Shown here: piece by piece, positions 57,461-64,000 of the stretch
Layout of the letters: every line of letters starts with the position of its first letter
How positions within the stretch are numbered: position 1 is the stretch's first letter
NCBI RefSeq assembly: GCF_002943715.1
Contig: NZ_MQUA01000013.1
Coordinates: forward strand, 1,481,001 to 1,545,000
Direction of reading: 5' to 3'
DNA from: Polaribacter filamentus
GTDB taxonomy: Bacteria; Bacteroidota; Bacteroidia; Flavobacteriales; Flavobacteriaceae
DNA: 64,000 nucleotides
The notes under the pieces: model-generated
The model's database searches: none
The model's input: the letters and a program-made list of their open reading frames with translations, nothing else
What the model was told of the DNA's origin: nothing
Position numbers and translations under genes: made by a program

Positions 57461-59825
57461 TTTCTATAAGTTCTTTTTCCTTAGGGTTCGTCAGGTACGG
57501 CAGTGTGAAATAGAATACAGAACCTTTTCCTTCTTCGCTTTCTACCCAAATATTTCCACCAAGAAGCTCTACATAGGCTTTAGAAATAGACAAGCCTAAA
57601 CCTGCTCCCTGATAAGCCATTTTACTCGCAATATCAGCTTGTATAAAACGGTCAAAGATTGGTAATTGTCTGTCGTTGGGTATCCCTATTCCTGAATCTT
57701 TTACGTAAAATAGCAATTCTGAAAGACCACTTACATTCCTTAATGTGTATCCCAATTCTATAGTTCCTTCCTTTGTGAATTTAAGAGCATTTTTAACAAG
57801 ATTGGTCATAATACCATATATTTTTTCAGGGTCTGATTGAATAATAGCCTCTTTTTCTACCAAGGGTTTTTTTATTAAAAAATGCAATCCTTTTTCTTCA
57901 ACCTCTGGCTTAAAGAAGGAAAAAACAAAATCCATTTGGTTATTAATATTTGCCTCCTGAATATTCACCTCCATAAGCCCAGATTCAATTTTCGAAACAC
58001 TCACTATGTCATTCAAAATATTAAGCATTCGTTTACCACTTTTCTCGATAATGTTAATGTACTGCTTTTGCTCTTTCCCGGAAAGATTAGGTGTTTTAAG
58101 TAAGTCTGAAAAACCAAGAATGCCATTCATAGGCGTACGAATCTCGTGTGACATGTTAGACAAGAAGGCAGATTTTAAACGGTCACTTTCTTCCGCTTGT
58201 TCTTTGGCTATAAGCAACTCTTCTGCATGTTTTCTCTTTTCTTCGAATTGAAAGAGCAGCTCTTTGTTAGCAATAATTAACTTTTTGGTTTTTTCCGAGG
58301 TAATATCTCTTGCGGCGGCAAACACGCCTAAAACCTTCCCTTTATCGTCTTTATAAATGGATGCGTTGTATGATACGTCGGTTAATTTTCCGTTTTTATG
58401 ACAAACCGTAAGTGGATAATCGGCAACAAATCCTTTTTCAAAGACCTGCTTATATGCTTCTCGGGCTTTATCTGGTTCGGTAAAGTAATCCGAAAAATCA
58501 GTGCCAATTAATTTATTTCTAGACACTCCAGTTACTTTTGTTGATGCTTGGTTTACATCGGTAATTTTCCCTTCAGGCGAAATAGTAACAAGTGGGTCGA
58601 GTGATACCTCTATTAGGCTCCGTGCATATTGAGACGATTGTTTTAATGCGGTAACATCTCTTGCCGCGGCAAACACACCTAAAACATTCCCTTTATCATC
58701 TTTATAAATGGATGCGTTGTATGATACGTCGGTTAATTTTCCGTTTTTATGACAAACCGTAAGTGGATAATCGGCAACAAATCCTTTTTCAAAGACCTGC
58801 TTATATGCTTCTCGGGCTTTATCTGGTTCGGTAAAGTAATCCGAAAAATCAGTGCCAATTAATTTATTTCTAGACACTCCAGTTACTTTTGTTGATGCTT
58901 GGTTTACATCGGTAATTTTCCCTTCAGGCGAAATAGTAACAAGTGGGTCGAGTGATACCTCTATTAGGCTCCGTGCATATTGAGACGATTGTTTTAATGC
59001 GGTAACATCTCTTGCCGCGGCAAACACACCTAAAACATTCCCTTTATCATCTTTATAAATGGATGCGTTGTATGATACGTCGGTTAATTTTCCGTTTTTA
59101 TGACAAACCGTAAGTGGATAATCGGCAACAAATCCTTTTTCAAAGACCTGCTTATATGCTTCTCGGGCTTTATCTGGTTCGGTAAAGTAATCCGAAAAAT
59201 CAGTGCCAATTAATTTATTTCTAGACACTCCAGTTACTTTTGTTGATGCTTGGTTTACATCGGTAATTTTCCCTTCAGGCGAAATAGTAACAAGTGGGTC
59301 GAGTGATACCTCTATTAGGCTCCGTGCATATTGAGACGATTGTTTTAATGCGGTAACATCTCTTGCCGCGGCAAACACACCTAAAACATTCCCTTTATCA
59401 TCTTTATAAATGGATGCGTTGTATGATACGTCGGTTAATTTTCCGTTTTTATGACAAACCGTAAGTGGATAATCGGCAACAAATCCTTTTTCAAAGACCT
59501 GCTTATATGCTTCTCGGGCTTTATCTGGTTCGGTAAAGTAATCCGAAAAATCAGTGCCAATTAATTTATTTCTAGACACTCCAGTTACTTTTGTTGATGC
59601 TTGGTTTACATCGGTAATTTTCCCTTCAGGCGAAATAGTAACAAGTGGGTCGAGTGATACCTCTATTAGGCTCCGTGCATATTGAGACGATTGTTTTACA
59701 GAATTAATGAATGCTTCAAGTTTTTTATACCTATCATCGCTTGCATCTTTTAAAGCCTTATTCTCTTTCCGTAATTCCTGCAACTCACTTAGAAGTTTTC
59801 TTTTAGTTTTTCCACTAATCTCCAT
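57453..59825 (-). CDS. PAS sensor histidine kinase with four tandem PAS repeats
   Basis: 790 residues. N-terminal coiled coil (1-45), four PAS domains of 117 residues each that are almost identical (about 46-513), a short helix, then HisKA (SHEIRTPMNGI) and HATPase_c with N box (NLVKNALKFT), G1 (DSGIGIPND) and G2 (GAGLGLSISK). No transmembrane segment, so probably cytoplasmic. Pairs with the receiver at 57074. Confidence 0.93.
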   Translation of the reverse strand: MEISGKTKRKLLSELQELRKENKALKDASDDRYKKLEAFINSVKQSSQYARSLIEVSLDPLVTISPEGKITDVNQASTKVTGVSRNKLIGTDFSDYFTEPDKAREAYKQVFEKGFVADYPLTVCHKNGKLTDVSYNASIYKDDKGNVLGVFAAARDVTALKQSSQYARSLIEVSLDPLVTISPEGKITDVNQASTKVTGVSRNKLIGTDFSDYFTEPDKAREAYKQVFEKGFVADYPLTVCHKNGKLTDVSYNASIYKDDKGNVLGVFAAARDVTALKQSSQYARSLIEVSLDPLVTISPEGKITDVNQASTKVTGVSRNKLIGTDFSDYFTEPDKAREAYKQVFEKGFVADYPLTVCHKNGKLTDVSYNASIYKDDKGNVLGVFAAARDVTALKQSSQYARSLIEVSLDPLVTISPEGKITDVNQASTKVTGVSRNKLIGTDFSDYFTEPDKAREAYKQVFEKGFVADYPLTVCHKNGKLTDVSYNASIYKDDKGKVLGVFAAARDITSEKTKKLIIANKELLFQFEEKRKHAEELLIAKEQAEESDRLKSAFLSNMSHEIRTPMNGILGFSDLLKTPNLSGKEQKQYINIIEKSGKRMLNILNDIVSVSKIESGLMEVNIQEANINNQMDFVFSFFKPEVEEKGLHFLIKKPLVEKEAIIQSDPEKIYGIMTNLVKNALKFTKEGTIELGYTLRNVSGLSELLFYVKDSGIGIPNDRQLPIFDRFIQADIASKMAYQGAGLGLSISKAYVELLGGNIWVESEEGKGSVFYFTLPYLTNPKEKELIEND
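58287..59690 (-). repeat. Four 351-bp tandem repeats encoding PAS domains
   Basis: The word GAGACGATTG recurs at 58631, 58982, 59333 and 59684, exactly 351 bp apart. Three units are nearly base-identical; the one nearest the kinase domain has a few changes (for example ACCTTCCC for ACATTCCC). The domain count may vary between strains by slippage or recombination. Confidence 0.95.
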
Positions 59826-60623
59826 AGTATTGTTCGTTAATCATTTAAACTTCTATATATACGCACTAATTGTGCAACTGTTTATGTTTCTCAATTATAG
59901 TTTTTTTTTCGAAGATGATAAAGTTAAGAAAAAAACCAAGCTATTAGTTTTAACTATGCAAATAGTTCTCTTTTGATTACTTCACATTTTATCACTTTTT
60001 TACAGACTGAAGAATTCAACTTATTATGCAAAAAGTCTTTGCAAAATACCCACTTCTTTTTTCAATTACAAAACTGTATTATACTTATATAGGTTGACCT
60101 TTTTTAGGTTTAATTTATAACGTTCAAAGTATTTTTTTAGCCGTTTAGAAGGCGAAAAATAATTTGAACTAGCTATTTTCTAAATTAGAAGTTCAGGTAA
60201 ATTTGCATTATTTCTACGATATGATTTATATTTTATATTCGGATTCAAAAATACTAGTTAGTATATGCTTAAATGTTATATTATTTTATAAATAAATTAC
60301 ATGATTATTGTAAACTAAATCTTATTTTCAACTCAAACCAGTTGCTGGTCTATTTTTTGGTCTCCATGCAAGTTAGAATAAGATTACTTAAATGGTTTTG
60401 ATAAAAAACTACTGAGTTATACGCTTAGGCAATATAGTTTAATTAATATTTCATTTGGTTTAAAAGTGTTTACATAAATTTTAATCCATAATTACAGACT
60501 TCAATTAATCTGTTTATTTATTTTTAAAGAAAAGTCGATTCTAATTATCTGGAAAACAGAATACAAAATAACGGCAACTAACTGACTAACTCTAAAATAC
60601 TATTTACATTATGATTAAATTTT
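59826..60623. other. Intergenic region without recognised gene
   Basis: About 800 bp of AT-rich sequence before the MITE. I see no coding pattern. A solitary IS1595-like end, TGAGTTATACGCTTAGGCAA, starts at 60413 with no partner to its right that is not already used by the MITE. A short stretch near 60090 (GTTGACCTTTTTTA) resembles an inverted IS3-B right end. Confidence 0.5.
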
Positions 60624-60786
60624 TTGAGTTATACACTTAGTTTTTTTACTGATAATCAGCTGATTGAGGTATTGTTTTGTATTTAAAAACCTAAACTATT
60701 ATAGAGATTCACCTTGAAACAGCAACTAATAAAAATAAATACCTAATAATAAGCACTTTATAAAATTGCTTAAGCGTATAACTCAA
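60624..60786. mobile_element. 163-bp MITE with IS1595-type ends
   Basis: Left end TTGAGTTATACACTTA, right end reverse complement TTGAGTTATACGCTTA, flanked by the 8-bp direct repeat TAAATTTT (60616-60623 and 60787-60794). No ORF. Ends match the IS1595-family element at 22675, which could mobilise it. Confidence 0.85.
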
Positions 60787-61059
60787 TAAATTTTATTAGG
60801 TTTGTTGTTGGCATATAAGGATGAAAAAATGCATACACAAAATTTGATGGAGGCAATGTGCTACAATTCATATTGAAGTCCTGGGATATTTGTGTCTAAT
60901 TGTAAAGATTAAGGGAAAATGAGCTCTAAAAAAGGCATTTATTCAATTAAATTAGAAAAAAAATAGCATAATCGATGTTTTAGCTGAAAAAAGGGAACCC
61001 TAAAAAGTAAAATTAATTAAGTTCGCTTTTTGCAACGGTCTTAATTATTGAGTAGAATA

Positions 61060-61084
61060 CAAAAAAAGGTTGCTCAGCAACCTT
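61060..61084 (-). terminator. Rho-independent terminator of lplA
   Basis: Read on the minus strand: AAGGTTGC-TGA-GCAACCTT followed by a T7 run, 24 bp past the lplA stop codon. Confidence 0.88.
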
Positions 61085-61107
61085 ACATTTTTAAGTAACA
61101 CTCACCG

Positions 61108-62103
61108 TTAAAAAAACAACACGACCAACTCCTCCTCAGAAATATTATCGAAGTACTCGCTGCTCTTAATTTCCTTTAATTTCTCTAATACGGCCTCCTC
61201 TTGGTGCTCCACTCCTATCAAGGCTTGTTTTACTTCGTCTATGTCGCGGTTCACGAAGAAATCACCAAAAATATCGAGTTCAATAATTACCCCTTTATAC
61301 ACATTTAGGTGCACCTCCACATGACCTCCATCGGTTTTTACTCCTTTCTTTAAACTATACTTGGGAGAGTAGCCATAGTTCCATGACCAGGTGCTGTACT
61401 TTTCATCCGCTAGTTTTTGAATAGCGGCTTTATCCTTTACCGTTAATTGGTAAGGAATAGCATCAGGGTACATTTCAGTAATGTGGCGCATCACCTTTTG
61501 GCGAAACTGGTCTATGCCAATATCGTCTTTTAAATGGCTAGAAATATTTGTCACCCTACTCCTTACCGACTTTCGAGCTTTCCCTTCAAACTTTAAAGGA
61601 TTTACATTCAAGGCATCCGATATATCCTGAATTTCAGAAGCATAAAGTAAAGTACCATGGTGCAATACTCTTTGTTTTTTATGATAGATGTGTTCAGCAT
61701 TACCAGAAAACTTCTGGTCATCAATCAGGATATCATTTCTTCCAGAAAAATGAGCCTTTACTCCCAATCCCGCTAAAACATCAATAATAGGCTGATTATA
61801 TTTTTTAAAATCTACTTTTGCCCCTTCCTCGCCATAACCCATTATAAAGGTATAGTTAATGTTTCCCAAATCGTGAAAAACAGCTCCACCACCTGTAAGG
61901 CGTCTTACGACCTTTATCCCACGATGTTTTACATGGTTTACGTTTATCTCGGCAAGCGTATTTTGATGTTTACCTACAATAATAGCGTTGTCATTCCGCC
62001 ACAGCATGAAAATGTTATCATCAAAATTTTTGAGGAAGTACTCCTCTACCGCTTGGTTAAAATAAGGATCAAGACTCTGATTATCTATACAAAACATCTG
62101 CAT
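61108..62103 (-). CDS. lplA: Lipoate-protein ligase A
   Basis: 331 residues. Lipoate ligase core with RRLTGGGAVFHDLGNINYTFI and GRNDILIDDQKFSGNA, and a C-terminal accessory domain (GGHVEVHLNVYKGVIIELDIFGDFF). Activates lipoate with ATP and attaches it to lysines of 2-oxoacid dehydrogenase and glycine-cleavage subunits in the cytoplasm. Length is normal for the two-domain bacterial form; monocistronic with its own terminator. Confidence 0.95.
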   Translation of the reverse strand: MQMFCIDNQSLDPYFNQAVEEYFLKNFDDNIFMLWRNDNAIIVGKHQNTLAEINVNHVKHRGIKVVRRLTGGGAVFHDLGNINYTFIMGYGEEGAKVDFKKYNQPIIDVLAGLGVKAHFSGRNDILIDDQKFSGNAEHIYHKKQRVLHHGTLLYASEIQDISDALNVNPLKFEGKARKSVRSRVTNISSHLKDDIGIDQFRQKVMRHITEMYPDAIPYQLTVKDKAAIQKLADEKYSTWSWNYGYSPKYSLKKGVKTDGGHVEVHLNVYKGVIIELDIFGDFFVNRDIDEVKQALIGVEHQEEAVLEKLKEIKSSEYFDNISEEELVVLFF

Positions 62104-62334
62104 GAAAATAAAATTTAAGATGGGTTAAAAAATTAAAGTTATACGTTTTGGAAAAATATTTACAGCTCTATAATCTTTTTGCCTCAACATTTGTGCTAGA
62201 GACCCTTTACTCTTTTCGTCTATTTTAAACTGGCCAGCAAACTCAAGCAGATTATGTCCTTTACATATCTCCGTTATACACCCTGTTTATTGATTCTAAA
62301 ATACGTATTTATATATTGACCTCAATATATGTAA

Positions 62335-62780
62335 TCAAAATACTCGTTCAATAATTATCTCAGTTAAAACCGCGTTTACAATAAAACATTCTTTAAGTTC
62401 ACGGTGATGCATTTCATTTATTATCGTTTTATATATAATTCTATCTACTATAAATGTTATTTTTGGCCTCAAAAAAAGTTTTGTTATTGTCATTCTTGAT
62501 TTTTTTCTAGCACAACTACCGCATTATCTTCATAAATTTCTATGATGTATTTTTTCATTGCCGCAAAAGCAAAAAAGATGGGCATCTGGCAACTTACCAA
62601 TGAAGCGAAAAAAGCCTCTTCAAGGTTTATAAATTCCTTTTTACCAAGATATTTGGAGTAGCAGATTCCTTAATAACAATACCGCCTTATAATTAGGAAC
62701 TTTACGCACGATTACACCTTTTTATAAGAAAAATCTTCTGACTCATTTTCCCAAAGTAAATTAATTTTATGTTGTGACAT
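62335..62780 (-). pseudogene. Decayed OsmC-family gene
   Basis: Fragments in order on the minus strand: MSQHKINLLWENESEDFSYKK from ATG 62780, then after a stop and a shift YLGKKEFINLEEAFFASLVSC and FAAMKKYIIEIYEDNAVVVL, then in another frame LRPKITF and HHRELKECFIVNAVLTEI, ending near 62335. Order and motifs (ASLVSC, the late His-x-x-Cys equivalent) are those of OsmC/Ohr-like peroxide-handling proteins. Several stops and shifts make it non-functional. Confidence 0.8.
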
Positions 62781-62782
62781 GA

Positions 62783-63757
62783 TTATTTTTTTAATGTGTT
62801 AGATTTATTATTGAGGTTTATGGTTATTTTTTTCTTGTTATTTTTTTTACCTTTCTTTTCTTTATTATCAAAACGAGTTATGCTGTCCTGGCCTACAACG
62901 TTTGTGTAAAAAAGAGGCTTGGCTACTAAAGATTTACTATTTTTTCGAGTTTTATCCTTCAATTCATCCAATATGCTACCGTCTTTATTCAATGTCTCAT
63001 CGTTGATGTAGCACTGAAATTTGCGGCCTTCCGACTTGGAAATGTTTTGATAACGGGTCTCAAAAGGAGAATCAGTTTTAAAATTAGTAGACCAAGTATG
63101 ACAGCATATATAACTTCCACAAGGACCAATATCGCCAATGCGAGAGGCTTCCTCACGTATTCCGATTTGACGCATTTCAATGCGTATATGAAAGGCTTTG
63201 GACAAGTCTTTAATTAACTCCCGATAATCAACACGCCCTTTGGCGGTATAATAAAATGTGGCTTTAGATGTATCGCCCTGATAATCTACATCGGTTAGTT
63301 TCATAGATAAGCCAAGTGCATTAGTTAGAACACGTGCTTTATACAAAGTATCCAATTCCATCTCTTTGCCAAGCTTCCATTTAGTTATATCACCAGGAGT
63401 GGCTCTGCGATAGATTTTTTTAACTACTTCCTTTGTACGCACATTTTTTTTCCTGAGTTGCATATTAACTAGCTCACCTGTTAAGGAAACATGCCCAACA
63501 TCATAACCTCCTAGAGTACCCTCAACAACAGCCAATTCTCCATTTTTAAAATATATGTTTTGATGATTAAGATAGAATTCCTTGCGGGATCCTTTAAATT
63601 TAATCTCTATAATCTTGGAAACTTTATAATCAGGAGGCATAACAATATCTGACATCCAGTCATATACATCTGATTGGCTGCTGCCATACATAAAGCTCGA
63701 CCCATTACTTTTGAAACCCTTAAGAACAGAAGAACCTTCCGTTGAATAATCATCCAT
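62783..63757 (-). CDS. RicT-like PSP1-domain protein
   Basis: 324 residues. PSP1/RicT region with GRVDYRELIKDLSKAFHIRIEMRQIG, REEASRIGDIGPCGSYICCHTW, giving the first Cys cluster C-x4-CC. The second cluster normally found after this (GQCGKLKCC-type) is not recognisable; the region instead reads SEGRKFQCYINDETL. A Lys-rich tail follows. Relatives bind iron-sulfur clusters in RicAFT-like complexes or act with gliding and DNA-handling genes; this one looks divergent. Followed 2 bp later by the OsmC pseudogene. Confidence 0.78.
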   Translation of the reverse strand: MDDYSTEGSSVLKGFKSNGSSFMYGSSQSDVYDWMSDIVMPPDYKVSKIIEIKFKGSRKEFYLNHQNIYFKNGELAVVEGTLGGYDVGHVSLTGELVNMQLRKKNVRTKEVVKKIYRRATPGDITKWKLGKEMELDTLYKARVLTNALGLSMKLTDVDYQGDTSKATFYYTAKGRVDYRELIKDLSKAFHIRIEMRQIGIREEASRIGDIGPCGSYICCHTWSTNFKTDSPFETRYQNISKSEGRKFQCYINDETLNKDGSILDELKDKTRKNSKSLVAKPLFYTNVVGQDSITRFDNKEKKGKKNNKKKITINLNNKSNTLKK

Positions 63758-63833
63758 ATTTACCTATATTTTTAGTCCCTTTCGGGAGTGAATAAAACGC
63801 TAAACTTATCTGTTTAATAAACAGAGGTGGCAA

Positions 63834-64000
63834 TTAAAAGTCATCTTCATCAATTTCTGTGAGCATATTATAAGCTTCCTGTAATTCTAACAGCGTTTTT
63901 TTATTCTCACTTTTTTGGGCAATCTTAATTCCCTTTTTATAAATTTCTCCTGCTTTTTCTGTGTCATTCAGCGACTCATATAATTTTCCCAATTGATAGT
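63834..64000 (-). CDS. TPR protein, C-terminal end
   Basis: Runs off the right edge. The visible C-terminus YQLGKLYESLNDTEKAGEIY, KKGIKIAQKSENKKTLLELQEAY is a tetratricopeptide pair ending in an acidic tail, as in small Bacteroidota TPR proteins. Upstream of, and in the same direction as, the RicT-like gene. Confidence 0.72.
   Translation of the reverse strand, partial: YQLGKLYESLNDTEKAGEIYKKGIKIAQKSENKKTLLELQEAYNMLTEIDEDDF

Noticed and set aside
60085..60125. Possible IS3-B end remnant (GTTGACCTTTTTTA)
   Set aside because: Only a short match with no transposase remnant beside it; may be chance in AT-rich DNA.

Overview
The window is AT-rich and its gene families (DUF4369/TlpA lipoproteins, carboxypeptidase-like regulatory domains, LytTR two-component pairs, RicT-like and LplA proteins, TTTG/TAnnTTTG promoters) point to a member of the Bacteroidota, probably a Flavobacteriia. 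No rRNA, tRNA or CRISPR was seen.

From the left edge to about 56.9 kb the window is one continuous integron gene-cassette array. I count 38 attC recombination sites, mostly 129-135 bp. Each starts with a 7-mer ending in AAC and ends with a 7-mer starting with GTT; cassettes C1-C37 lie between them, with a partial C0 on the left and an unclosed C38 on the right. The strongest evidence is that the GTT 7-mer opening a cassette is the exact reverse complement of the AAC 7-mer closing the same cassette in 35 of 37 cases (one more has a single mismatch), as expected for circular cassettes inserted at G|TT. Nearly all cassette genes are on the + strand, so attI and the integrase, which are not in the window, would lie to the left. 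Most cargo is small lipoproteins, secreted or membrane proteins, plus esterases, a MazEF module, a KAP-type NTPase, a RloC/AAA_13-like ATPase, a HEPN-like protein, a DUF2971 protein, and two large multi-gene cassettes: an ECF sigma factor set and a LytS/LytTR pair with a divergent serine hydrolase.

The array is heavily colonised by mobile DNA. Three nearly identical group IIC-attC introns (1855 bp, reverse transcriptase on the minus strand) sit at the same point in three different attC sites. Two different IS3-family elements (here IS3-A and IS3-B, three copies each) all begin exactly 21 nt after the G of the attC GTT triplet and all face the same way. An IS1595-family element with an 8-bp target duplication interrupts the DUF2971 gene, and an IS30-family element sits next to the last IS3-B copy at the distal end. 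Eight cassette genes carry what looks like a single-base loss in a homopolymer, which is either decay or sequencing error.

From about 57 kb to the end is ordinary chromosome on the minus strand: a response regulator, a hybrid-type PAS histidine kinase with four almost identical 351-bp PAS repeats, an intergenic stretch with an IS1595-type MITE, lipoate-protein ligase with a clear terminator, a decayed OsmC-family gene, a RicT-like PSP1 protein, and the end of a TPR protein.
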